A DNA stretch of 64,000 nt. It comes from Methylobacterium sp. E-005 (GTDB lineage Bacteria; Pseudomonadota; Alphaproteobacteria; Rhizobiales; Beijerinckiaceae). Positions 23,869 through 33,211 of this stretch are shown here, in pieces. Both the position numbers and the translations under genes were made by a program. Numbering within the stretch: position 1 is the stretch's first letter; the number at the start of each line of letters is the position of its first letter. The stretch is from NCBI RefSeq assembly GCF_022829725.1, contig NZ_JAKSYG010000099.1, positions 1-64,000 of the forward strand, read 5' to 3'. The notes below the pieces were generated by a model. That model saw nothing but the letters and a program-made list of their open reading frames with translations. It searched no databases and had not been told where the DNA came from.

Positions 23869-25011
23869 ATGACCTCATTGCCCGACCTGCTCGCGCAGGG
23901 CTCCGCGCACGCTTGGCTGTTCGTGCCGACCGCGATCCTGCTCGGTGCCCTGCACGGGCTTGAGCCCGGCCACTCCAAGACGATGATGGCTGCGTTCATC
24001 ATCGCCGTGCGTGGGACCGTCACACAGGCGGTGCTGCTGGGGTTGGCGGCGACCTTCTCGCACACGGCGGTCGTGTGGCTTATCGCGCTGGGGGGGCAGT
24101 ATGTCGGCCGGGCGTATGCAGGCGAGGCGTTCGAGCCCTACTTCCAGCTCGCCTCCGCGGTCCTCATCGTCGGCATCGCAGCGTGGATGCTCTGGCACAC
24201 ATGGCGCGAGCAGCATGCCGGGCAGGACCCGCATCATCACGACCACGACGCGGTGAAGCACGTCGCCACGCGGGACGGGATCTTCCAGCTTACGGTGTTC
24301 GAGGACGGCGTGCCGCCGCACTGGCGGCTGAGCCGGGAGAAGGGTGTGCTGCCGCCGCCGCAGCAGGTCATGCTTGAAACGGTGCGCCCCGACGGTTCAC
24401 GTCAGACCTTCGGCTTTGTGCGCGACGGCGACTTCCTCGCAAGCCGGGAGGCCATCCCGGAGCCGCACGCCTTCACCGCACATCTGCGCATCGCCGGCAC
24501 GAACGGTCCGGAGACCCACGCCGTCGTGTTCGAGGAGCACGACCACGATCATATGAACCTCGGCGACGCGGATGACGCGCACGCCCGGGCGCATGCGGCC
24601 GACATCCGCAAGCGCTTCACGGGGCGCACCGTCACCACGGGGCAGATCGTCCTGTTCGGCCTGACCGGCGGCCTGATCCCGTGTCCGGCGGCGATCACAG
24701 TCCTGCTTCTGTGCATCCAGCTCAAGCAGCTCTCGCTCGGGTTCGTGCTGGTTGTCTGCTTCTCGATCGGGCTGGCGCTGACGATGGTCTCGGCCGGTGT
24801 TTTGGCCGCGCTGAGCATTCGCCATGTGCAGACGCGCTGGTCCGGGTTCAGCGACTTCGCCCGGCGCGCACCCTACATCTCAGGCCTGCTGATCGTGCTC
24901 GTCGGCCTCTACACGGGGTGGCTCGGCTATCAGGGCATCCAGCGCGGCTCAGGCGAACACGCGGCTGATGCGGCTGTGCAGGACGGCTCTATGATCGCTT
25001 CTGCGAAGTGA
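23869..25011 (+). CDS. rcnA: RcnA/NiCoT-family nickel-cobalt efflux protein
   Basis: A 380-aa inner-membrane exporter with about six TM helices. Motifs are LHGLEPGHSKTMMAAF in the first half and GGLIPCPAAITVLLL in the second, as in RcnA/NreB-type transporters. A His/Asp-rich loop (HHHDHDAVKH) and a second (EEHDHDHMN) flank a ~100-residue soluble insertion (GIFQLTVFEDGVPPHWRL ...) where E. coli RcnA has only a short His-rich loop. The insertion may act as a metal-buffering or gating domain; that is inference. Cotranscribed with rcnR. Confidence 0.9.
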   Translation: MTSLPDLLAQGSAHAWLFVPTAILLGALHGLEPGHSKTMMAAFIIAVRGTVTQAVLLGLAATFSHTAVVWLIALGGQYVGRAYAGEAFEPYFQLASAVLIVGIAAWMLWHTWREQHAGQDPHHHDHDAVKHVATRDGIFQLTVFEDGVPPHWRLSREKGVLPPPQQVMLETVRPDGSRQTFGFVRDGDFLASREAIPEPHAFTAHLRIAGTNGPETHAVVFEEHDHDHMNLGDADDAHARAHAADIRKRFTGRTVTTGQIVLFGLTGGLIPCPAAITVLLLCIQLKQLSLGFVLVVCFSIGLALTMVSAGVLAALSIRHVQTRWSGFSDFARRAPYISGLLIVLVGLYTGWLGYQGIQRGSGEHAADAAVQDGSMIASAK

Positions 25012-25347
25012 GAGCGGTCATTCGATGATCGAACCGCGTGGGAACGCCCGGGGTCCGGAGCGTGCGGAGCAGCCACGTCGTCCCACGTAAGCGGATGGAC
25101 TGACATCGACTCGGTGCGGTCGTCGGCCTCTGCATCGTGGATAGCGCGGAGGCGGGCCTTTGGAGGTCCTGCACGGTCGCGGCGTCTCTGATCGCCCCGT
25201 CACCGGCCGGATGCTACCGGAAGGTGCTGTCGAGACTGCTCGGGTCAATCGACATGTGATCGGCCCCGGGTGGCGTCCGGGGGGCGTCATACGATCGGTA
25301 AAGGCTGCCAGGACGGGCCCTTGCAGGGCCGTACGTTGCTGTCCTGG
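25012..25347. other. Intergenic, no gene recognised
   Basis: Only short competing frames. It separates the rcn operon from the recombinase relic. Confidence 0.4.
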
Positions 25348-25560
25348 TCAGCGGTCGTACCCAAGCGGCAAGACGTTCGCCGACCTTCTTGTCGTTTGGG
25401 TGAGCCGCGCAGCCACCGCGAGCCCGCGCCGGATCATAGGATAGCGGACGCTGGCCCCTTGAAATCGCGACGGCCGGGAAGCCCTGTGCAACGAGATCCG
25501 GATACAGGGGAAGGACCTGAATTCACCCCAGTTGACCTGCGGCTGCCGTATGCGCAAAGG
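25348..25560 (-). pseudogene. Tyrosine recombinase fragment (relic)
   Basis: Aligning by eye with the better-preserved recombinase at 46929-48130 shows shared stretches in the same order: 'cgttcgccgaccttcttgt' against 'cgctcgccgactttcttgt', and 'gggaagccctgtgcaacgagatccggata' against 'gggaaagccctgagcgacgagatgcggatg'. Conceptually it encodes the same piece (PLxPxLVAQGFP ... RPLxYDPARxRxG ... KKVGERLAAWVR). Indels break the frame. It marks an old integration or deletion. Confidence 0.65.
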
Positions 25561-26797
25561 CTGATTTTAAATGTGCCGGGAACCAATTGGAACCAGGATT
25601 CCTGATCGTTTCCCGATGAGCGTCCGTAGGACACCCTTCGCTCTCTGCACTTCCAGTAATAAACTCGAAATTGAAACGCACGATTTTTAGTATCGAAGAT
25701 ATTGATCCAAATTTGGCAAATTTTATACCATGAGACGCGATTCTGTTTCTTGCAAACACCACGCGCCATGAAGGAATGGCAATCGATACCGCTTCATCGG
25801 CCTTCTGTAAACGCCAGGGCCTTGATGAAGGACTGAATTTCTGCCCGTAGGGAGGTATGGCGCTGAAGCGTCAAACTGATCTTTGCGGATCGAAAGGCTT
25901 TTGGGTCGGCGCGAGATGGCCGGGCGCACGCGCTATCGCGTCGAGTGCGCTGCGCTCGGCCGTTTTGAAGTCCACGAACATGCCCGAGGTCCTTGTGTTC
26001 GAAACAGCGCCGATCAGTGCGCGATATTTGTGTTTGCGCACGAGACAGAAGGGGACGGCCGGCAAAGGAACTAAACAGGCTCTGAGCCGCGGCGCGAACT
26101 CGCACGCACCACCCCATGCGTGAATCCTCCTCCGCGTCAGTGCACTGGGATGGGCGCCAAGCCGAATGTCCGGTTCTGCACGCGATGGCGATCCAGCATG
26201 ACGTAGTTTGGCCGGGAGCTGCCGCGCCGCTTCAGGGCGGTGCTGCCGGAAAAACGGACAAGCTCCTTCCGATTCGATCCAGCTGATTAGGCCGCCGTCG
26301 GCACGTCTTCATCGCGGACCTCCGTAAAGCAGTCCGGCAACGTCGGTTTCGGCCAGGGGCGGTCCTTAGGCGGCCAGCGCAGAGCAAAGCGTGCGGCGAG
26401 CGTCTGGCATCCGCGCTACCCTTGGCGCTGGCCCGGAGACCTTGCACGGACATCCTTCAAAGCCGCATCGCCTCAAAAGTTTTAAGCCACAAAGTGTCTT
26501 GAGAAAGACGCAAATCCTAAGTTAAAAAACAGCTTATAGCGGACTTTTGAGGCTGAATATCGTACGGTCGACTATTTAAATCATGCAGAGCCTACTAACC
26601 TTCTCGTCGAGAAACTTGAGATCGGAGGGCGCGATCCTGCACATTTGCCACTAGCAACGGTCGTTTGGTTATTGACATATTTTCTCTGGAAGTAACCATC
26701 AATCAGCTGCGGCAGTGGTCGCATCACGCGCTTTAATCAGTCAAAGTTGTGGAAATTTAACATCAGGTGCGGATGCGAGGCCAATAAGGGGCCGGGC
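25561..26797. other. Long gene-poor region with AT-rich segments
   Basis: No gene is recognised in this ~1.2 kb stretch. AT-rich segments occur at about 25640-25760 and 26470-26760. Short frames in it (for example 25857-26123 +, 26232-26453 -) have no recognisable features. It probably consists of decayed mobile DNA between the recombinase relic and the dead P450 gene. Confidence 0.4.
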
Positions 26798-28182
26798 ATG
26801 ACATCGGTAGGAACGTTCAGAGTTTGCGAGCCGGGAAGGTTTCCGATCTGGGAAGCGTTCGCCGAGGCGATCGCCCTACCATCCGTGCTCGCCACGATGC
26901 TGCGCAGCCTGATCGAGGCATAGCCGGATGCCGTCTACGCGCAGCCTCTCGTTACCACGCGCTTTCTCGGCCGACGGACGACCTGTGTCTGCGATCCGCG
27001 CCACATGCACAGCCTGCTCGTCGATCACGCCGGGTCGCTGGAGCGGGAGCCGTTCATGCTCCGCGCCCTCGGCCCCGCCCTCGGGGTCGGGATCCTGACC
27101 GCCGATGGACACACTGGCGCGGGCAGCGCAGAACATCGGCCCCGATGTTTCGGCCCGATCGCGTGCGCGGCTTTGTGCCGGCCATCGCCGAGGCCGCGCG
27201 GGCCACGCGCGAGCGCTGGCTTGGGGGGCGGCCTGCCGGGAGCACGACATCCTGCCGGAGATGATGCGGACGACCTTCGACACCATCGTGGCCCCGATGG
27301 TGTCGGGGGACAGCGATCTGAAGGTGGAGCCCTTCGGGCGCGCGATCGACACGTATCGCGGGCAGACGAGCGGGAAGATCGCGCTCGCAATGCTGAACGG
27401 CCCCGACTGGGTGCCCCATCCCGGCGCCCGTGCCGGCGCCGTGGCGGTGCGCTATCTGCGCGGCGAGGTGGCCCGCACGGTGGCGCGCGCGGGGGGAGTC
27501 AGGCAATGACTGGCTCGGCCTGCTGCTGCAGGCGAAGGATCCGGAGACGGATCAGGCTCTATCGGACGACGGCCTCATCGACAATCTGCTGACGTTCGTT
27601 GCCGCCGGCCACGAGACCACAGCCCTCGCGCTCACGTGAACGTTGCGGATGCTGGCGGAGCATCCGGACGTCGAGCGACGGGTTCTGGAGGAAATCTCCG
27701 GCCTCGACACGGATCTGGCCGCCTCCCCAGAGGCCGTCGACCGGCTCGTCTACACGCGACAGGTCGTGCTCGAGGTGATGCGCCTGTACCCACCGGCACC
27801 GCTGATCGTTCGGCGGGCAACAGCTGACATTCGCCTGGGCGACCGGGTTGTGAAGGCCGGCGAGTCTGTTCACGTCCCGGTCTGCGCGGTTCACCGGCAC
27901 GTGCTGCTGTGGGATCGGCCGCAGTTGCTCAATCCCGACCGCTTCGACCCGGAGGCCGCCGCGTCCCGCGACCGATACGCCTTCCTGCCCTTTGGGGCCG
28001 GTCCGCGCGTCTGTATCGGCATGGGCCTCGCGCTGACGGAATGCCTCGTGATCCTTGCCAGGCTCCTGCCGGCATTCCGCTTCGTGCCCGCGACGGTCGA
28101 GATGCCGACCGCACCGTTCCGCGTCACGCTCCGCCCGAAGGGCGGCATGCGCATGAAGATCGTCCCGCGATATGGGCTCTGA
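26798..28182 (+). pseudogene. Cytochrome P450 pseudogene
   Basis: The whole length of a bacterial P450 can be followed: MTSVGTFRVCEPG at the ATG 26798, an in-frame TAG at 26921 (codon 42), a frame change near 27110, then segments IAEAARATRERW, ILPEMMRTTFDTIV, GNDWLGLLLQAKDP and the I-helix FVAAGHETTALALT. A TGA at 27637 replaces the Trp usually found there. The last 180 codons (27643-28182) are intact, with the ExxR motif EVMRLYP and the haem-binding loop FLPFGAGPRVCIGMG. At least two stops and two or more frameshifts mean no active monooxygenase is made. Confidence 0.88.
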
Positions 28183-28204
28183 ACGTCTCTCCGAATGACC
28201 GGAC

Positions 28205-28630
28205 GTGATCGGGGCTCTCAACAAACCGACCGGCAAGGCCACCTCTCTCCTAGACAGCGTACGGCACATGGACGCGGTCGACGGCTTGCCAACCCGCTAC
28301 CGCCTTCAAGTGCGCGCGGGTCTTCTCGACGAGACCTTGAAGCTCGTGAACTATTCGGCCGTGACGCACCTGATCATCGCCGAGGCGGTCACGTGGTTCT
28401 TCTGGAGCTCGGCATCGCACGTCTATCTCGTCGGTCTCCTCGCGGTGATCGCAGTCACGATCGGCGCGACGATCCATACACACTGGCTCTATCGCCCTGC
28501 CTGCGCGGAGGCGGTCTCGGAAAAAGGCGTCTCGCGGAGCTACAGGGTCGCCGGGCTGCTGGCGCTCGTCTTGGGACTGGCCTGGGCGACCATGCCCATC
28601 GTGCTGTTTGTCCGCCGTCAGCACACCTGA
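28205..28630 (+). pseudogene. Membrane sensor N-terminus truncated by an IS3-type element
   Basis: A 141-aa frame with three hydrophobic segments (THLIIAEAVTWFFWS, VYLVGLLAVIAVTIGATI, VAGLLALVLGLAWATMPIVLF). It resembles the membrane N-terminus of GGDEF/EAL-type proteins from the same group of bacteria, which continue with a cytoplasmic output domain. Here it stops at a TGA (28628-28630) that coincides with the start of IS3-related sequence. The output domain has been lost. The start could be GTG 28205 or ATG 28268. Confidence 0.6.
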
Positions 28631-29045
28631 GACAGATTGAGGGCCTTCACGAACGGAGGATGTCTGGTTCATCGTAGCCCCCAGGAGCGAAGATGAACCA
28701 GACATCCGGGCCGGCGCGGAAGCCGGCCGAAGCCGTGATCAAGGACATCCGTCGCGCCACGCGCCGGCAATTCTCGGCCGAGGAGAAGATCCGCATCGTG
28801 TTGGAAGGCCTGCGCGGTGAGGACAGCATCGCCGAGCTGTGCCGACGCGAGGGTATCGCCAGCTCGATGGACTGCGGCTGGTCCAAGGCGTTTCTGGAGG
28901 CTGGCACGAAGCGCCTGGCCGGCGACAGGGCCCGTGCGGCCACCGCGGATGAGGTCAAGGAGCTGCGCCGCGAAGCAGGCGCGCTGAAGGAGGTCGTGGC
29001 CGATCTCGTGCTGAAGAACTGCCTGGTCAAAGAAAGCATGAGCGG
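28628..29045 (+). mobile_element. Truncated IS3-family insertion sequence
   Basis: The left end begins near tgagacagattgagg, and contains the leader before orfA. The element is cut after the end of the orfA coiled-coil, where the sequence turns AT-rich. The orfB integrase core and the right terminal repeat are missing. Confidence 0.6.
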
Positions 29046-29070
29046 GCTGTACAGATCTTTCTGTAGATGA
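28693..29070 (+). pseudogene. IS3-family transposase OrfA (truncated element)
   Basis: A 125-aa frame typical of IS3 OrfA: the HTH region RRATRRQFSAEEKIRIVLEG and EDSIAELCRREGI, then the leucine-zipper-like segment VKELRREAGALKEVVADLVLKN. Relatives carry LYYSWSKEFLEAG where this has MDCGWSKAFLEAG. The last ~11 residues come from non-IS sequence. ATG 28693 follows AGGAGCGAAG. Without OrfB it cannot transpose. Confidence 0.8.
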
Positions 29071-29340
29071 ATGATTTCCATGCTTTTTAAGCCCAAAAAT
29101 GAAGTATTAATCTAAAAAATCTGTGCCTGGATAAGTTTTCTTCTAGACTTCGTTCGCGGAACGAGCATCCGTTCCTCACAGGAATCTAGCTCGTCTGCGC
29201 TTGAAAGCACAGGTTGAAAATTTATTGGTAAGCCAGTGGCCCGACTTTCATGCTTGGTATGCGCCGCGCCGGGCTGACCCACGTTTGCCGACGGCGACGC
29301 GTTGCGCCTCCATCGAAGCAACGGCACCGCCTAGGGCTCT
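29071..29340. other. Intergenic, no gene recognised
   Basis: AT-rich at first (29075-29150), then normal GC; no coding features seen. Confidence 0.4.
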
Positions 29341-29382
29341 CCGGCGACCGGCCGCGTCCATTGAGGCGCGGCCGGTCGCCGG
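29341..29382 (-). terminator. Long perfect hairpin after the LOV/PAS kinase
   Basis: A 16-base perfect stem (ccggcgaccggccgcg at 29341-29356 against 29367-29382) with a 10-base loop lies five bases beyond the stop codon of the leftward kinase gene. Position and strength fit an intrinsic terminator or mRNA-stabilising hairpin, although no T run follows. Confidence 0.7.
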
Positions 29383-29387
29383 CACGT

Positions 29388-32300
29388 TCAACCCTTGGCG
29401 ATCAGGTCCTTGATGCGGGTAGCGAGCGTCTCCAGCACGAAGGGTTTCGTCAGCACCTGCATGCCCGGGTGCAGGTAGCCGTTCCCGAGCACGGCGTTCT
29501 CGGCGTAGCCGGTGATGAACAGTACCTTGAGGTCGGGCCGCCGCTCGCGGCCGGCATCCGCCATCTGGCGCCCGTTCATGCCCCCCGGCAGGCCGACGTC
29601 GGTCACGAGCAGGTCGATACGAACGTCCGACTGGAGCACCTTCAGCCCGGAGACGCTGTCGGCGGCCTCGATGGCGGTGTAGCCGAGATCCTCCAGCACC
29701 TCGGTGACCAGCATGCGCACCGAGGGTTCGTCGTCGACGATCAGCACCGTCTCGCCCTGGCCCGCTTGTTCCACCTCGGCGAGCCTGCGCGCGACCTCGT
29801 CCTCGTCCGCCTCTCCGTAGTGGCGCGGCAGGTACAGGCAGACCATCGTGCCCTCGCTGACCTCGGAGTAGATCCGGACCTGCCCGCCGGACTGCTTGGC
29901 GAAGCCGTAGACCATGGACAGGCCGAGGCCGGTGCCCTCGCCGGTGGGCTTGGTCGTGAAGAAGGGCTCGAACACCTTCTCGATGAGGTCCGGCGCCATT
30001 CCGGTGCCGGTGTCAGTCACGCAGACGCTCAGGTACTGGCCGGGGGCGAGATCGTGCAGGCGGCCGCCGGCCTCGTCGATCCATCGGTTGGCGGTCTTGA
30101 TGGTGATACGGCCACCGTCCGGCATCGCGTCCCGCGCGTTGATGCACAGGTTGAGCAGCGCGTTCTCCAACTGGCCCGCATCGATCAGCGCCGGCCACAG
30201 CCCGGCAAGGCCGACGAACTCCAACTGGACGGCCGGACCCACGGTGCGCCGGATCAACTCCTCCATGTCCTTGACCAAGCGGTTCACGTTGGTCGGCTTG
30301 GGGTCGAGGGTCTGGCGGCGGGAGAAGGCGAGCAGGCGGTGGGTAAGCGCTGCGGCGCGCTTGGCCGCCCCTTGCGCAACCGTCATGTACCGGTCGAGGT
30401 CGCCCACGCGGCCTTGCGACATGCGGGTCTGCATCAATTCCAGCGACCCCGAGATGCCGGCGAGCAGGTTGTTGAAGTCATGCGCGAGGCCGCCGGTCAA
30501 TTGGCCGACCGCTTCCATCTTCTGGGACTGCCTTAGGGCCTCCTCGGTCCTGGCCAGGACCTCGGCCTGCCGCTTGATCTCGCTCACGTCGCGCACGGAC
30601 GAGTAAATGAGCCCGTCCCGCGGCACGGCGTTCCAGGACAGCCAGACGTAGCTGCCGTCCTTGCGGCGGTAGCGGTTCTCGAACGTGAGCTGGGCCTCCC
30701 CGCGCGACAGCCCACCCGCCGCCGCCATGGTCGACGCGACGTCGTCGGGGTGGACGAAGTCGAGGAACGGCCGCGCCTTCATCTCCGCGTCGGTCCACCC
30801 GAGGGTTTGCGACCAGGCCGGGTTGAGGCCGACGAAGTAGCCGTCGAGGTTGGCCACGCAGAGCAGGTCGGACGAAGCCTGCCAGATCTGGTCGCGCTCG
30901 GCGGTCCGGGCGGCGACCTGGCGGGCGAGGTCGGCCTCCGTCTGCACCCGGACGGTCACGTCCTGCACGAAGACGTGGAAGCCGTCGACGCGGCCGTCAG
31001 CGTCCCGGCGGGGCAGGTAGCGGATCTCGGCGACGCGGTGGCGGCCGTCGCGGTGCGGCCAGTCCGTCTCGAAGGTGACGGGCTCGCCCCTGAGCGCCCG
31101 GTCGATGAAGGGCCGCCGCACCGCGTAGGAGGCCGGGCCCAGGAGCTCGCGGACGTCGCGCCCGACGACCTCGCCCGGCGCGTCCGAGAACCAATCCCCG
31201 TAGGCATCGTTGGCGAAGCGGTAGATGTGGCCGGCGTCGATGAACGCGATCAGCACCGGCAGCGCGTCGGTGATCAGCCGTAGCTCGCGCGCGCTTTCCT
31301 CCGCCCGCAACTCGGCGTTCCTGCGCGCGGTGATGTCGCCGAAGAAGACCGCGACGCGGTGGTCGCGCGGGTCCCCGACCCGGTGCGCACGCACGTCGAA
31401 CCACCGCCCGAACACGGCGGCATAATTCTCGAAATGGGCGGGCTCCCCGGTCAGGGCGACGTGGCCGTAGCGGTCGAACCAGTGCCGTTCGAGGTCGGGC
31501 GCGAACGTGCGGACCCACCGGCCGGCGAGGTCGGCGCCGGTCTGCCGGGTGAAGGCCGGGTTGGCCTCCTCGATCAGGTAGTCGACCGCCCGTCCCTCCG
31601 CGTCGAACCGCATCCGGATGATGCAGAACCCGACCTCGACCGTCTCGAACAGGGTCCGGTACCGCGTCTCGCTCTCCTGCAGCGCCTCCTCGGCCAGGCG
31701 GCGGTCGTCGATGTCCTCGACCACCCCGTACCACGCGACGATGCCGCCGGCCTCGTCGCGGCGGGGCTGCGCCCTGGCCCGCATCCAGCGGTACGTGCCG
31801 GTCGCCGCGATGTTGATGCGGTAGTCCACGTCCACCGGATCGCCCGAGGCCAGGCAACGGGAGAACACCGCGACAGTGTGCGGGACGTCGTCCGGATGCA
31901 GGGCCTTCATCCACCCCGCGCCGTCGGGCTCCCCTGGGGCCTGTCCCGTCAGTTCGAGCCAGCGGTTCGAGTACGAGGTGATGTTGCCGACAGGGTCGCA
32001 GGTCCACGGGACCTGGGGGTTGAGTTCGACCGTATGCCGGAAATGATCCTCGCTCTCGCGGAGCTTCGCCTCATTCTCCCTCAGCGCCTTCCCGGCCTCG
32101 TGCTCGGCCGTGCGGTCGCGGGCGATCTTGGTGAACCCGATATGCTCACCGACTTCATCGAGCAGCGGCATCATCTCGCCGGACGTCCAAAACCGGGGGC
32201 CGTCCTTGCGAACGTGCCAGCGCTCGTCGGAGGCCCGTCCTTCGTCCCGCGCCAGCCGCATTTCGGTCGCTGGCCGCCCTGCCGCACGGTCCTCGGGCGT

Positions 32301-33038
32301 GAAGACCCGGTCGACGGTATTCCCGCGCATCTCCTCGGCCGTCCAGCCGAAGATCCGCTCCGCGCCGGTGTTCCAGTCGGTGACGAGGCCGTCGCAGTCG
32401 GTAACCACGATGGCGAAATCCACGGCGCTGTCGAAGACGGCCCGCTGGCGCCGCTCGGTCGCGGCGAGCCGCCGCCCGGCGTCGCGGTACCGCGAGACGT
32501 CGACCTGGCTGCCGAAATGGTAGAGGACCCGCCCTTCCCGATCCAGGATCGGGCTGATGAAGAGCTCGTTGAGGAAGGGCGTGCCGTCCCGCCTGTAGTT
32601 CAGGATGTCGATGGCGGTGTCGCGCCTTTCCGCGAGGGCGTCGCGGATGCCCTGGACCTGTGCGGGGTCGGTGCCCGGCCCTTGCAGGAAGCGGCAGTTG
32701 CGACCCAGCAGTTCTTCGGCCCCGTAGCCCGAAAGCTCTTGAAACGCTCGGTTGGCGAAGACGATGGGATCGTCCGGCAGGTTCGGGTCGGTGAGGATCA
32801 TCGGCAGGCGGGTCTTCTCGACCGCGGCGAACAGCCAGTCCCAACCCGCGGTCGTTGAGCGCGATTCCAGACCGACCGCCTTGCCTTCTGCCTCCGGCGG
32901 CCGCGACCGCAGGCGCATCACCTCCGCTTCGAGTTCCTCCCGCGACAACGCCTTGACGTCAAACTCGACCAAAACCAACGTCTCGCGATTGGCCGAGGTC
33001 AGGCCTCGACGTTGTGCATCCCGGGGGGCCAAAGCCAT
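29388..33038 (-). CDS. LOV and multi-PAS hybrid histidine kinase
   Basis: A 1216-aa soluble kinase. Residues ~70-185 are a LOV domain with GRNCRFLQG (Cys115). About five further PAS domains follow (WNTGAERIFGWTAEEM; HPDDVPHTVAVF; FTRQTGADLAGRW; FANDAYGDWFSD; LNPAWSQTLGWTDAEM), then HisKA with His853 ([11 protein letters not shown]), HATPase (NARDAMPDGG, DTGTGMAPD, GTGLGLSMVYGF) and a C-terminal receiver (LIVDDEPS, LVTDVGLPGG). It combines a light-type input with several others and relays to its own receiver. The start is uncertain; a downstream ATG at residue 41 is possible. A strong hairpin ends the gene. Confidence 0.92.
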   Translation of the reverse strand: MALAPRDAQRRGLTSANRETLVLVEFDVKALSREELEAEVMRLRSRPPEAEGKAVGLESRSTTAGWDWLFAAVEKTRLPMILTDPNLPDDPIVFANRAFQELSGYGAEELLGRNCRFLQGPGTDPAQVQGIRDALAERRDTAIDILNYRRDGTPFLNELFISPILDREGRVLYHFGSQVDVSRYRDAGRRLAATERRQRAVFDSAVDFAIVVTDCDGLVTDWNTGAERIFGWTAEEMRGNTVDRVFTPEDRAAGRPATEMRLARDEGRASDERWHVRKDGPRFWTSGEMMPLLDEVGEHIGFTKIARDRTAEHEAGKALRENEAKLRESEDHFRHTVELNPQVPWTCDPVGNITSYSNRWLELTGQAPGEPDGAGWMKALHPDDVPHTVAVFSRCLASGDPVDVDYRINIAATGTYRWMRARAQPRRDEAGGIVAWYGVVEDIDDRRLAEEALQESETRYRTLFETVEVGFCIIRMRFDAEGRAVDYLIEEANPAFTRQTGADLAGRWVRTFAPDLERHWFDRYGHVALTGEPAHFENYAAVFGRWFDVRAHRVGDPRDHRVAVFFGDITARRNAELRAEESARELRLITDALPVLIAFIDAGHIYRFANDAYGDWFSDAPGEVVGRDVRELLGPASYAVRRPFIDRALRGEPVTFETDWPHRDGRHRVAEIRYLPRRDADGRVDGFHVFVQDVTVRVQTEADLARQVAARTAERDQIWQASSDLLCVANLDGYFVGLNPAWSQTLGWTDAEMKARPFLDFVHPDDVASTMAAAGGLSRGEAQLTFENRYRRKDGSYVWLSWNAVPRDGLIYSSVRDVSEIKRQAEVLARTEEALRQSQKMEAVGQLTGGLAHDFNNLLAGISGSLELMQTRMSQGRVGDLDRYMTVAQGAAKRAAALTHRLLAFSRRQTLDPKPTNVNRLVKDMEELIRRTVGPAVQLEFVGLAGLWPALIDAGQLENALLNLCINARDAMPDGGRITIKTANRWIDEAGGRLHDLAPGQYLSVCVTDTGTGMAPDLIEKVFEPFFTTKPTGEGTGLGLSMVYGFAKQSGGQVRIYSEVSEGTMVCLYLPRHYGEADEDEVARRLAEVEQAGQGETVLIVDDEPSVRMLVTEVLEDLGYTAIEAADSVSGLKVLQSDVRIDLLVTDVGLPGGMNGRQMADAGRERRPDLKVLFITGYAENAVLGNGYLHPGMQVLTKPFVLETLATRIKDLIAKG

Positions 33039-33211
33039 CGGAACTCGGCCGGTTCCGCCGCTGCGCGCTCACGTCCGTGCTTGGCCAGGGCCGCGGTGAC
33101 CGCGGGCAGTCCCGTCAGGTGGTGAACTGGAACTCGGGAAGGCGGGTCCTGAATGCGCAGCGCAAACCCTGCGGCGCATGGTCCATGGCAGCGTTTCGCC
33201 GTCCTGGGCGG
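33039..33211. other. Gap between two leftward kinases
   Basis: 173 bases with no gene; probably holds the promoter of the downstream LOV/multi-PAS kinase. Confidence 0.4.
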
